DNA from: VRUE01 sp963844395
GTDB lineage: Bacteria; Actinomycetota; Thermoleophilia; Solirubrobacterales; 70-9
Reading direction: 5' to 3'
DNA length: 64,000 nucleotides
NCBI GenBank assembly: GCA_963844395.1
Contig: CAWJNX010000001.1
Span: 372,001-436,000 of the forward strand
Made by a program: the position numbers and the translations under genes
In this document: piece by piece, positions 55,222-62,914 of the stretch
Layout of the letters: the number at the start of each line of letters is the position of its first letter
Numbering within the stretch: the first letter of the stretch is position 1
Notes under the pieces: model-generated
Database searches by the model: none
Seen by the model: the letters and a program-made list of their open reading frames with translations, nothing else
What the model was told of the DNA's origin: nothing

Positions 55222-56574
55222 CTACAGCACGGGAAGAAAGTTCTCTATCTCGTATGGAGTCACCTGCACCCTGTAGTCGTCCCATTCCTGCCGCTTGATC
55301 TCGATGAAGCGGCGGAAGGTGTGCTCGCCGAGCGTGCGCAGGACCAGCTCCGAGTCGGCGGCGATGTCGATCGCTTCGCCGAGCGTCTCCGGCAGTTGCT
55401 CGATCCCACGCTGCGAGCGCTCTTCGGGCGAGAGGTGGTACAGGTTCTGCTCCATCGGCTCGGGCAGCTCGTAGCCCTTCTCGATCCCCTCCAGGCCCGC
55501 CTGCAGCATGCCGGCGAAGCAAAGGTAGGGGTTGCAGGCGGGGTCGGGGCAGCGCAGCTCGGCCCGCGTCGCCGACTCCTTGCCGGGGTGGTAGAGCGGC
55601 ACCCGGATCAGTGCCGAGCGGTTGCGGCGCGACCAGGCGAGGTAGACCGGCGCCTCGTAGCCCGGGACGAGCCGCTTGTATGAGTTGACCCACTGGGCAA
55701 AGAGGGGCGAGATCTCGCGGGCGTGCTTGAGCTGGCCGGCGATAAAGGCCTTCGCGGTGGCCGAGAGGAAGTACTGGTCATCGGGGTCAAAGAAGGCGTT
55801 TTTGCCGTCTTTGGTCAGCGACTGGTGGACGTGCATCCCGGAGCCGTTCTCGCCGAACAACGGCTTCGGCATAAAGGTGGCGTGCCAGCCGTACTTCATC
55901 GCGTACTCCTTGACGACGATGCGGTAGGTCATGCAGTCGTCGGCCATCGACAGCGCGTCCTTGTAGCGCATGTCGACCTCGTGCTGGGAGGGTCCAACCT
56001 CGTGGTGGGCGTACTCGACGTGGATGCCCATCTTCTCCAGTGCCAGGATCGTCTCGCGGCGCACGTCGGAGCCGGCGTCAAGCGTGGTCAGGTCGAAGTA
56101 GCCGCCCTCGTCGAGCACCTCGGGAACGCCGCCATCGGGCTTGGCCGAGCGGAAATAGAAGTACTCCAGCTCCGGCCCGATGTTGTAGGCGTCGAAGCCG
56201 AGCTCCTCGGCCCGTTTGAGGGCGCGGCGCATGATCCAACGCGGATCGCCCTCGTAGGGCTCTCCGCCCGGCACGCGGACGTCGCAGAACATGCGCGCGA
56301 CCGCGTTCTCCTGCTCAGGCCGCCAGGGGATCAGGGCGAAGGTCGATGGGTCGGGCATCGCGATCATGTCCGACTCCTCGATCGGGTTGAAGCCAGTGAT
56401 CGAGGAGCCGTCGAAGCCCATTCCCCCCTCGAAGGCGTCGTCGAGCTCGGCTGCATTGATCGAGAAGCTCTTCAGCTGGCCGAGCACATCGGTGAACCAG
56501 AGGCGGACGAAGCGGACGTCGCTTTGCTCGACGATCCGCGCTACGTCTGCGGCGCTCTGCGGGTGCTCTGCCAT
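55222..56574 (-). CDS. glnA: Glutamine synthetase type I
   Basis: A 450-residue GSI. Sequence features include GFDGSSITGFNPIEESDMIA (latch region), NIGPELEYFYFR and HHEVGPSQHEVDM with metal ligands, HATFMPKPLFGENGSGMHVH, NSYKRLVPGYEAP, and RNRSALIRVP (ATP/glutamate). The adenylylation-site region reads EQNLYHLSPEE, closer to alpha-type GSI without the usual NLYDLPPE tyrosine context, so covalent control may be absent. It makes glutamine from glutamate and ammonia. ATG 56574 is preceded by AAGGAGGG, giving the start. An intergenic region shared with the carboxymuconolactone-like gene holds a palindrome. Confidence 0.93.
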   Translation of the reverse strand: MAEHPQSAADVARIVEQSDVRFVRLWFTDVLGQLKSFSINAAELDDAFEGGMGFDGSSITGFNPIEESDMIAMPDPSTFALIPWRPEQENAVARMFCDVRVPGGEPYEGDPRWIMRRALKRAEELGFDAYNIGPELEYFYFRSAKPDGGVPEVLDEGGYFDLTTLDAGSDVRRETILALEKMGIHVEYAHHEVGPSQHEVDMRYKDALSMADDCMTYRIVVKEYAMKYGWHATFMPKPLFGENGSGMHVHQSLTKDGKNAFFDPDDQYFLSATAKAFIAGQLKHAREISPLFAQWVNSYKRLVPGYEAPVYLAWSRRNRSALIRVPLYHPGKESATRAELRCPDPACNPYLCFAGMLQAGLEGIEKGYELPEPMEQNLYHLSPEERSQRGIEQLPETLGEAIDIAADSELVLRTLGEHTFRRFIEIKRQEWDDYRVQVTPYEIENFLPVL

Positions 56575-56721
56575 CCGGCCCTCCTTGGCTTTTGTCGGCG
56601 CTGGGACTCTCTTAGCGGGGCAACGATAGGCGAACTGCCAGGCGCGGGTGCCATTCGACTTCATTGCGGGTAGATGAAGGCGGGTCGCGGCGCTTGCGCG
56701 CTGCCTGGAAAACCGCTATAA

Positions 56722-56740
56722 CTTACTTCACGTAAGTAAG
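56722..56740. promoter_or_regulatory. Palindrome in the glnA/CMD intergenic region
   Basis: CTTACTT (56722-56728), CACGT, AAGTAAG (56734-56740): 19-base inverted repeat, resembling TetR-type operators. It sits about 70 bases before the GTG at 56811 and about 148 before glnA. AAAGT repeats (56747-56759) follow. No TetR gene is seen nearby. Confidence 0.5.
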
Positions 56741-56810
56741 AGGCACAAAGTAAAGTAAAGGGTAGTTAAAGGCTCTATAAAGCGGAATTCGAGCCAAAGG
56801 CGGGATCAAC

Positions 56811-57377
56811 GTGACGGTAAAAACGGCAGTCAGCAGATTTCAGATCCACGACGAGTTGACCGCTCCCGAGGAGAGTGCCCCCTTGATCAAGACGATCCAG
56901 GCGGCCGGCGGCGCGGTGACCAAGTTCGTAGGCGTCCTCGCCGGGGCGCCCGCCGTGCTCCGTGCCTACACCCGGATGCGCTCCGAGCTGCGCAGCGGCG
57001 TCCTGCCGCAGGCGACGCGCGAGCGGATCGCCTTGGCAGTCGCCGAGTACCGACACGACTCGTACAGCACCGCCCAGCACGCCAAGTCGGCGCGCCGCGC
57101 CGGCCTCGGTCTGGACGAGGTCTCCCGGGCGCGCAGCTTCAGCTCGGGCGATCCGCGCGAGGCGGCCCTGCTTGCCTACCTGAAGGCGACCCTTGAGCCC
57201 GACGGGCATCCGCCCCACCACCTCCACGAGGAAGCGCGGGAGATCGGCTGGAGCGACGAGGAGCTGCTCGAGGCGGTCGCGCATTTGGCGCTGAACGAGT
57301 TCCAGAGCTTGATCGCGGCGGCGGCTGCGCTGCCCAAGGATCAGGCGACGCCGGAAGTGCTTCCTTCCGTGGCTTAG
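56811..57377 (+). CDS. Carboxymuconolactone decarboxylase/AhpD-like fold protein, no cysteines
   Basis: A 188-residue protein with the CMD-like fold pattern: RMRSELRSGVLPQATRERIA, ALAVAEYRHDSYSTAQHAKS, ARRAGLGLDEVSRAR, then EEARRIGWSDEELLEAVAHLAL-like (EEAREIGWSDEELLEAVAHL). In AhpD-type enzymes the position read as DSYSTAQH would be the C-x2-C redox pair; here there is no cysteine anywhere in the protein. So peroxidase-type redox chemistry is unlikely. GTG 56811 follows GGCGGGA. The promoter region has a perfect palindrome. Confidence 0.72.
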   Translation: MTVKTAVSRFQIHDELTAPEESAPLIKTIQAAGGAVTKFVGVLAGAPAVLRAYTRMRSELRSGVLPQATRERIALAVAEYRHDSYSTAQHAKSARRAGLGLDEVSRARSFSSGDPREAALLAYLKATLEPDGHPPHHLHEEAREIGWSDEELLEAVAHLALNEFQSLIAAAAALPKDQATPEVLPSVA

Positions 57378-57391
57378 GAACAAGCCGTTGG

Positions 57392-57508
57392 GGAGTCGGG
57401 GTGCCCCCGCTGTAGCGCTGGGTTTTTCGCCGGACGCGCGTCCCCTCTCTCCGAGTGATCTGTGCGAAAACAGGACGCCGCGCTACAGCGGGGGCACCCC
57501 GACTCCCT
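57392..57508. repeat. Long inverted repeat, element 1 of a two-member palindrome family
   Basis: A perfect 28-base inverted repeat: 57392-57419 and 57481-57508, 61 bases apart (arms begin GGGAGTCGGGGTGCCCCCGC). Inside it an inner stem TTTTTCGC...GCGAAAA encloses a 12-base palindrome GGACGCGCGTCC. The core reads TTTTTCGCC-N27-TCTGTGCGAAAA, the same spacing as element 2 on the other strand. It lies between convergent genes ending at 57377 and 57723. Confidence 0.8.
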
Positions 57509-57592
57509 TCCCACTCCCATGCGTTAGTCGATCGCGCTGCGCCGACTCCCCTTCTCGCTTCCGTGTGGCGGCCGTCCGTGCTACCGGCGCGT

Positions 57593-57714
57593 GAGAAGGC
57601 GGAGGGCATCCCTGGAGTGCGCGGCGTCATCTTTTTCGCACAGACCAGTCGGCGAGTGAAGCCGACTTAGAGGCGAAAAAGCCAGCAAACGGAAGGGATG
57701 CCCTCCGCCTTCTC
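57593..57714. repeat. Long inverted repeat, element 2 of a two-member palindrome family
   Basis: A perfect 21-base inverted repeat, 57593-57613 and 57694-57714, with two further nested stems: CTTTTTCGC (57631-57639)/GCGAAAAAG (57673-57681) and AGTCGGC (57647-57653)/GCCGACT (57661-57667). On the minus strand its core reads TTTTTCGCC-N27-TCTGTGCGAAAA like element 1, but the outer arms are unrelated. Could be a structured RNA, a bidirectional terminator or a repeat family. Confidence 0.8.
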
Positions 57715-57722
57715 TTCGAGTC

Positions 57723-58448
57723 TCAGTCGAGGACGACCGTTGCCGTGTAGAGCAGACGGGCCGTTGAGTAGCGGCAGGCGTAGGTCGCTCGGGCGTTGAG
57801 CTTTTGCTGGGGTTCTCCCTGGCGGACGTCGGTGGTGTCGGTGCATTTGCCCGCTTCGCGGCTGGCGCGCCAGACGTTCTTGGCCGAGAGGCCCTGGGCG
57901 AAGGCGGGGGCCCAGGTCGGGATCGTCAGACCGACGATGTCGTTCTTCCGCACCCGCAGGGAGGCGCCGAAGCGGACGGTCTCGCCGAGGAAGGGGCTGA
58001 GGACTTTTACCGAGCTCTTGGCGCGCAGGTTGTAGCGGGGCGGCTCGGTGCCGGGGACGCGGCGCAGGATCGCCAGCTGCGCTTGCGGAGGCGTGCCGAA
58101 GAAACTGTTGAAGAAGGAGCGCTGCTCGTTGGTCGGCTGGGCGAGGGTCAGCGTCCACGACTTCACCCGGCCATCACCGGGCACGCTGAACGGCAGGCCG
58201 GACTGGCTGGTGCTGACCTGGAAGCCGGTGACGCTACCTACCGCCTGGCATGGCATGTCCGGGCAGGATGGATCGGGCATCGCGGCCGTCTCGCCGAGCA
58301 CGACCGTGGTCTTGGGCTTGGTCGCCGCACCGGCCCCGGCCGACAGCGCGACCAGCAGCGCCAGGCAGGCGACGAGCGCGAATGCGACCGTCCCCCGGCT
58401 CTGTCGCCCGGCCGACTTCACGACAGCCCTGCGCGAAAACCTCGACAT
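57723..58448 (-). CDS. Exported hypothetical protein
   Basis: A 241-residue secreted protein. Signal region GTVAFALVACLALLVALSAGAG, then a mature part with four cysteines (MPDPSCPDMPCQAVGSVTGF, EAGKCTD, ATYACRYST). Beta-strand-rich segments such as FQVSTSQSGLPFSVPGDGRV and VGLTIPTWAPAFAQGL suggest a jelly-roll-like fold. No family recognised; related proteins seem restricted to Thermoleophilia-type actinobacteria, which is inferred. ATG 58448 follows AGGAGCAGG. Lies downstream of the RlpA-like gene on the same strand, with about 60 bases between. Confidence 0.7.
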   Translation of the reverse strand: MSRFSRRAVVKSAGRQSRGTVAFALVACLALLVALSAGAGAATKPKTTVVLGETAAMPDPSCPDMPCQAVGSVTGFQVSTSQSGLPFSVPGDGRVKSWTLTLAQPTNEQRSFFNSFFGTPPQAQLAILRRVPGTEPPRYNLRAKSSVKVLSPFLGETVRFGASLRVRKNDIVGLTIPTWAPAFAQGLSAKNVWRASREAGKCTDTTDVRQGEPQQKLNARATYACRYSTARLLYTATVVLD

Positions 58449-58507
58449 GCCTGCTCCTCTCGTGGAAAACCCGCGTGCGGGGGGAAGACTAGCCGCGCGG
58501 GCGGCCG

Positions 58508-59023
58508 CTAACGGCGCCGCTGGCGTGCGTGGCTGAGCGCGACCGCGTAGAGGATGCGATCGGAGCCTTCGAAGGCCAGCAGCCTGCGAGCGCCGTTGGT
58601 CAGGTCCCAGGCGTTGCCATGACTGAAGGGGCCGCGATCGATCACCCTGGTGACGATCTGGCGTCCCCGGTAAGCAAACTTGACAGGGGTGCCGCAGGGC
58701 AGGCTGCGATGCGCCACCCCGACCGTGCCCGGCTGCAGGACCTGCCCGCAAGCGGTCTGGTTGCCGTAGAGGCCTGGGCCGTACCAGGTGGCGCCGGCCG
58801 AGCGCATCGGGGTGAAGGCGATGCCGCCGCCCGTCTGAGCCTGGCTCGAGGTGACGGTCGAGGCTCCTCCCGTCATGCCTTGCGCCGGAGCCGCGCCGAG
58901 CCCGAGCGTGGCCAGGGCCGCCGACAGCGCGATCCAGCGCATGCCGCGCTGCGAGCGCATGCCGTAGGCGCGCTCCCATCGTTCTTGATCTTTCCGCCCA
59001 GGGCGGTTCCAGCCAGTCGTCAT
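58508..59023 (-). CDS. RlpA-like double-psi beta-barrel protein, riboswitch-controlled
   Basis: A 171-residue secreted protein. Signal region MRWIALSAALATLGLGAAPAQG; the DPBB domain reads GATWYGPGLYGNQTACGQVL, GVAHRSLPCGTPVKFAYRGR, and TRVIDRGPFSHGNAWDLTNG with the conserved Asp. RlpA-like proteins cleave or bind peptidoglycan (denuded glycans). The ATG at 59023 lies about ten bases after the riboswitch; a later ATG at about 58961 (MRSQRGMRW) is an alternative and gives a tidier signal peptide. Actinobacterial c-di-AMP riboswitches commonly precede cell-wall hydrolase genes, which agrees. Confidence 0.82.
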   Translation of the reverse strand: MTTGWNRPGRKDQERWERAYGMRSQRGMRWIALSAALATLGLGAAPAQGMTGGASTVTSSQAQTGGGIAFTPMRSAGATWYGPGLYGNQTACGQVLQPGTVGVAHRSLPCGTPVKFAYRGRQIVTRVIDRGPFSHGNAWDLTNGARRLLAFEGSDRILYAVALSHARQRRR

Positions 59024-59032
59024 TGCTCTTCG

Positions 59033-59160
59033 CGACGCTTACGGGGTTAGCTGACGGGCTCGCGCTGAAAGAGCTGCGCTACGCGGCAGATGCCGGCGAT
59101 TCGCCCCAACTTTTGGGTCCCCCGCTCTCCGCGGTATGTGGGCGGAGACTCAGCGGTGTT
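59033..59160 (-). ncRNA. c-di-AMP riboswitch (ydaO-yuaA leader)
   Basis: On the minus strand this stretch reads CCGCTGAGTCTCCGCCCACA, then GGGGACCCAAAAGTTGGGGC, GAATCGCCGGCATCTGCCGC, GTAGCGCAGCTCTTTCAGCG and GAGCCCGTCAGCTAACCCCG, TAAGCGTCGC. These are the conserved ydaO-type blocks (GGGACCCA, GAATCG, CTCTT, CCCGTCAGCTAACC, GTAAGCG). It lies directly ahead of the RlpA-like gene and would switch it in response to c-di-AMP. Boundaries are approximate. Confidence 0.93.
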
Positions 59161-59208
59161 GGCGGCACGTTAGCAAACGTTAAGACAGAAAAACGTGCAG
59201 ACATAGAA

Positions 59209-59232
59209 AGAGCCCCCGAGGGGGCTCTCTCC
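59209..59232 (-). terminator. Terminator of RNase P RNA
   Basis: On the minus strand the stem AGAGCCCC/GGGGCTCT (59209-59216 with 59221-59228) has a four-base loop and is followed by TTTCT. It immediately follows the RNase P RNA 3' end. Confidence 0.85.
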
Positions 59233-59603
59233 GTAGCGGGCCTGTAAGCCGGGTCCTGTCGTGAGCGGCCATCTATCTCACCGGGGCCGAAGCCCCGGAG
59301 GGGTCGCCGAAGCGGCCCTGCGGCCTACCTGGATCTCGCCGGGCAGGGTCGACGATCCTGTTTGGCCTTGCACCGGGCGGGGTTTGCCTGGCCGCCGCGT
59401 CACCGCGACGCCGGTGCGCTCTTACCGCACCATTTCACCTTTGCCTGTACGCGACTCACGTGTGGCCGCGCCATCGGCCGTATGTTTCTGTGGCACTTTC
59501 CCGCGGGTTTCCCCGGGTGGGCGTTACCCACCGCCTCGCCCTATGGTGTCCGGACTTTCCTCGAAGGGTTTTCTCTCCCCCCGCGGTCGCTCGGCCCGCC
59601 CAC
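59233..59603 (-). ncRNA. rnpB: RNase P RNA (bacterial type A)
   Basis: Catalytic RNA that matures tRNA 5' ends. Conserved blocks on the minus strand: GAGGAAAGTCCGGACACCAT (P4 region and J3/4), GGGAAAGTGCCACAGAAACA, the loop CAAGGCCAAACAGG-type segment, GAGATAGATGG and the 3' ACCCGGCTTACAGGCCCGCT. The 5' GCGGGCC pairs with GGCCCGC to close P1. Ends are approximate (within ten bases). It is downstream of lexA on the same strand, with a long palindrome between, and followed by a strong terminator. Confidence 0.95.
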
Positions 59604-59639
59604 CGATGGTAGCGCGGAAATCGTTCCGCCCAAAGCCTC

Positions 59640-59740
59640 TGACGAGGCCCAGACGTCGCCAGACAAGGACGCAGGGAGCCCGAATAGCAGCGCTATTTGG
59701 GCGACTGAGGACACCGTATGGCGGCGTCTGGGCCTCGTCA
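59640..59740. terminator. Long nested inverted repeat at the end of lexA
   Basis: TGACGAGGCCCAGACG (59640-59655) and CGTCTGGGCCTCGTCA (59725-59740) are perfect complements; inside them CCGAATAGC-type arms (59677-59688 with 59692-59702, one G-T wobble) fold around AGC. The right arm includes the lexA stop codon (59738-59740). It would end lexA transcription or act as an RNA stability element, ahead of rnpB. Confidence 0.7.
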
Positions 59741-60382
59741 AATCTTGCGCAATACGCCGATTGCGCGGCCGAGGACAGTCGCCTCGGTGGTCCGGATCGG
59801 CTCCATCGTCTCGTTCTCGGGCTGCAGCCGGATGTGGTCGGACTCGCGGAAGTAGCGCTTCACGGTGGCCTCGTCGCCGAGCAGGGCGACGACGATCTCG
59901 CCGTCGTTGGCATCGTCGGCGGGCCGCACGATTACGTAGTCGCCCTCGAAGATGCCGGCGCCGATCATGCTTTCGCCGCGCACCCGGAGGACGTAGTCGC
60001 CATCCTCGCCGCCGATCACGTCGGGCACCTCGATGTATTCCTCAATGTTCTCCTCGGCGAGGATTGGCGCCCCGGCGGCGACCTGGCCGACCAGCGGCAA
60101 GCCGTTGCCGGGCATGATCGTCTTCTTAGCGCGGTCGAAGAGCAGCTCGATCGCCCGCGGCTTGGTCGGGTCGCGACGCAGCAACCCGATCTTCTCCAGG
60201 TTGGCGAGATGGGCGTGCACGGTGGAGGACGAATGCAGGCCAACGGCCTTGCCGATCTCCCGCACGGTCGGCGGGTAGCCAGTCTTGGCCGCGTAGCGGC
60301 CGATGAAGTCGAAGATCTCTTTCTGCCTCTTGGTCAGATCCAAATCCACCAGGCCATTCCTCCTAGTCGCCGCCGAAGCCAT
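59738..60382 (-). CDS. lexA: LexA repressor
   Basis: A 214-residue LexA. The N-terminal winged helix LTKRQKEIFDFIGRYAAKTG, PPTVREIGKAVGLHSSSTVH is followed by the autocleavage bond Ala103-Gly104 (QVAAGAPILA), Ser138 (GESMIGAGI) and Lys175 (EATVKRYF), the catalytic dyad. It represses the SOS regulon and cleaves itself on RecA activation. ATG 60382 starts the usual family N-terminus. The perfect CGAAC-ACTT-GTTCG box just upstream shows autoregulation. The stop codon is inside a long palindrome. Confidence 0.96.
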   Translation of the reverse strand: MASAATRRNGLVDLDLTKRQKEIFDFIGRYAAKTGYPPTVREIGKAVGLHSSSTVHAHLANLEKIGLLRRDPTKPRAIELLFDRAKKTIMPGNGLPLVGQVAAGAPILAEENIEEYIEVPDVIGGEDGDYVLRVRGESMIGAGIFEGDYVIVRPADDANDGEIVVALLGDEATVKRYFRESDHIRLQPENETMEPIRTTEATVLGRAIGVLRKI

Positions 60383-60392
60383 CCCCGACGTT

Positions 60393-60406
60393 CGAACACT
60401 TGTTCG
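60393..60406. promoter_or_regulatory. SOS box (Cheo box) upstream of lexA
   Basis: CGAAC-ACTT-GTTCG, a perfect gram-positive LexA site, begins 11 bases upstream of the lexA ATG at 60382. It supports autorepression and LexA identity. Confidence 0.93.
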
Positions 60407-60523
60407 CAGGCTACCGCCTGGTCCGGATGCTGGCAAGGCAAACGGGATTCCGCACCGGACTCAGCACCAGCCCCACCGCCGGACCCGTGCAATGCCCGAA
60501 CATCTAGAATCGATCGCCCTCGA

Positions 60524-60609
<86 letters not shown>

Positions 60610-60628
60610 TTGCCCAGCCCCTGGAAAT

Positions 60629-60669
60629 CAGCGACTTCCGCGCCGTGGACCATGGCGCGGGAGTCGCTG
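60629..60669. repeat. Imperfect inverted repeat just after the tRNA
   Basis: CAGCGACTTCCGCGCC (60629-60644) and GGCGCGGGAGTCGCTG (60654-60669) match except one base, spaced by nine. It lies between the tRNA and the excisionase-like gene and may be an integrase or excisionase arm site, or the tRNA terminator (no U-run). Confidence 0.4.
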
Positions 60670-60793
60670 CTCCAGAGCCTCTTCGGACCGTTCTCGGACC
60701 AATTTGGAAGACGAGTGGGGCGGCGAGCGCCTTTCGCCATGCGGCGGAGGCCGGGAAGAGTGGCGCGCGACCGCGCTCATTCGTGCAGAGAGC

Positions 60794-60997
60794 ATGACCG
60801 AACGTCTGCGAGATGCCGACTACGTAGCCGAGCAATTGGGCGTGCCGAGGAGCTGGGTCTATCGCGCCGCCCGCTGCGGTGCCCTGCCCTCGGTGCGCTG
60901 CGGTCGCTACCGGCGCTTCGCTGAGCGGGACATCGAGCGCTGGATCGAGGAGCAGCGCAGCACGGCGCGCCAGCAGGAGGGCCAGCATGAGCGATAG
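60794..60997 (+). CDS. Excisionase-like helix-turn-helix DNA-binding protein
   Basis: A 67-residue protein with a MerR/AlpA-like winged helix (DADYVAEQLGVPRSWVYRAA, CGRYRRFAERDIERWIEEQR). That pattern of recognition helix, VxRxGRYRRF wing and W-x-EEQ is typical of Xis/AlpA proteins. It overlaps the integrase gene by 11 bases and would direct excision or control the integrase. ATG 60794 has the AGAGAG site ahead. Confidence 0.82.
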   Translation: MTERLRDADYVAEQLGVPRSWVYRAARCGALPSVRCGRYRRFAERDIERWIEEQRSTARQQEGQHER

Positions 60998-62154
60998 TCG
61001 CCGCAGCGATGGCACCGGCACGCTCTATCGCCGCACCGATGCCCATGGTCGGGAGTGGTGGTACGGGCGCTGGCATAACGGCACCAGCCGCCCCAATCGC
61101 AAGATCGGGCCGATACGGACCCGCGGCGGCGAAAAGGGGCTGGCCCGTCGCGAGGCCGAGCAAGCGCTGCGCAAGCTGATCGATGCCGAGCAGCCGAAGT
61201 ACGCTGGCGCCGAGATCATGGTAGCCGAGGCCGGTGAGCGCCTTCTGCGGCATCTCGAGGCGAAGGGCCTGAAGCCGACGACCCTCGGCACTTACGACTC
61301 GGCGCTCAGAACGCATCTCCGACGACCGCCGCTTGGCGATCTCCAGCTGCACGCCGTCGGTCCGGAGCAAGTCGAAGAACTCCTGGCGAGGATGCGCAAC
61401 GACGGCAAGGCGCCCAAGACGATCGCCAACGCGTTCAAGCTCCTCAACCAGATCTTCGTCTTCGGCAAGAGGAAACGGTGGTGCCGTGAGAACCCGTGCG
61501 AGCTCGTCGACCCGCCGGTCGTGAAGCCAAGCACGGATATCCGCTTCCTGAACCAAGCCGAGCTGGCCGCCCTTCTCCGCGCGGTCGATTTGAACGCCAA
61601 GCCATTCGGGCCCATTGACCACGCCCTGTTTATGACCGCAGCAATGACGGGTCTGCGCCAGGGCGAGCTGCTCGCTCTGCGCTGGCGCGACATCGACTGG
61701 ACGGCAGGCAAGATTCGAGTGCGCCGCAACTACGTGCGCGGCCACTGGGTCGCACCCAAGTCCCGCCGCGGCTCGCGCTCCGTTCCCCTCGCCGATCAGG
61801 TGGCCGACGAGCTATGCGGCCATTTCGAGCGCTCCGCGTATCAAGCAGACGACGACCTCGTCTTCGCCCACCCCGAGAAGGGCACCGTGCTCGACCATTC
61901 CGATCTGGTCAGGCGATTCAAGAAGGCCCTCTCCGCCGCCGGCGTGCGCCCAATTCGCTTCCACGACCTTCGCCACACCTTCGGAACCAGGATGGCCGCC
62001 GAGGGCGCCGCCCCTCGAAAAGCTGCAGGAGTGGATGGGCCACGCCGACCTGAAGACGACCCAGATCTACACCGACTACGAACCCAGCGACGACGAGCGA
62101 GAACTCGTCGGCAAGGCATTCTCAGGCGTTGACCTTTCGAGGCCTTCGGCCTGA
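60987..62154 (+). CDS. Tyrosine recombinase (phage-type integrase), frameshift near 62.01 kb
   Basis: The N-terminal SAM-like domain, ADLxxL-type, includes LLARMRNDGKAPKTIANAFK. Catalytic domain: Arg in MTGLRQGELLALRWRDI, HDLRHTFGTRMAAEGA with the HxxR pair. The frame changes around 62010; the rest continues as LEKLQEWMGHADLKTTQIYT with the catalytic Tyr and ends at 62154. Removing one base restores about 388 residues. ATG 60987 follows CAGGAGGG. It integrates at the tRNA-Leu 3' end (inferred from position). Confidence 0.87.
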
Positions 62155-62155
62155 C

Positions 62156-62416
62156 CTACCGCTTCGGCTTGCCCTCATCCCGAAACTGAGCCACGAAGGC
62201 ATCCACATCAGCGGGATCAAAGCGACGGGAACTACCGATCTTGTAGGAAACCAGGAGCCCCTCGCTGACCCAATTGCGCACCTGCCTGTCCGAGACCTGC
62301 AAGTAGGCGGCTAGCGTCTCCGGCGTAAACCAGGCCTGCAGCTCGGTTATGACCGTCAAGGCCCCCGACCCGTTCGCGCCGTCCCGCCCGCCTGAAGTCT
62401 TTGCTTTCTTCGCCAT
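62156..62416 (-). CDS. Excisionase/MerR-type helix-turn-helix protein
   Basis: An 86-residue protein: AKKAKTSGGRDGANG leader, then ITELQAWFTPETLAAYLQVS, DRQVRNWVSEGLLVSYKIGS, SRRFDPADVDAFVAQF. This is a helix-turn-helix 17 (excisionase family) domain. It is on the opposite strand to the integrase, overlapping ends by zero to two bases, and could be a second directionality factor or an element regulator. ATG 62416. Confidence 0.75.
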   Translation of the reverse strand: MAKKAKTSGGRDGANGSGALTVITELQAWFTPETLAAYLQVSDRQVRNWVSEGLLVSYKIGSSRRFDPADVDAFVAQFRDEGKPKR

Positions 62417-62608
62417 GGCCTGCAGAGTAACTCGCGATTTGCGACCCTCGACTTCGTCAGCGCAAGGGCTCAAACACTACGCAACGCGATCAAGGACCCC
62501 GTACTTAGCATCGAGCAGGTCGAAGGCAGGTTTCGTGCCGTCAAGCACGTTGACGATCAACTGAGTGATCGCGGGCTCGTTCAACGACGGCGACCGGCAG
62601 TCACGGGC

Positions 62609-62887
62609 GTGGATCATTTCACGACTGCAGTCGTACCGGGACGACGCCCTATCCCTAAGCTCATTGCGTCGGATATGCCCAGATTCGCTACTGCCGTGCG
62701 TCAGGAGTTTCCGGACTTCGTCGAGGATTTCGACGCAATTGAATCTGCCGCAGCCGACTGGGCACAGCGCCTTGAGAATGCGAAAAGGGCCGTCCAACGC
62801 GGGCAGGCCTGCGCCGAAGAGAACCGCCAGAACAATGTGGAGTTCCTGATTGGGATAGCCGTCGCCGGACTGGCGGTGCGTGTTTAA
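62609..62887 (+). CDS. Hypothetical protein of the integrative element, N-terminus uncertain
   Basis: The 92-residue stretch from GTG 62609 includes MPRFATAVRQEFPDFVEDFD, AIESAAADWAQRLENAKRAV and a hydrophobic end FLIGIAVAGLAVRV. The same frame continues upstream as TLRNAIKDPVLSIEQVEGRF, protein-like, without ATG, GTG or TTG, back to a stop around 62390. So either the gene is longer with an unusual start or there is an error upstream. The codon bias is milder than flanking genes. No family recognised. Confidence 0.35.
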   Translation: MDHFTTAVVPGRRPIPKLIASDMPRFATAVRQEFPDFVEDFDAIESAAADWAQRLENAKRAVQRGQACAEENRQNNVEFLIGIAVAGLAVRV

Positions 62888-62914
62888 CAGCTTTCCGCAG
62901 CGACGGTTAGCCTG

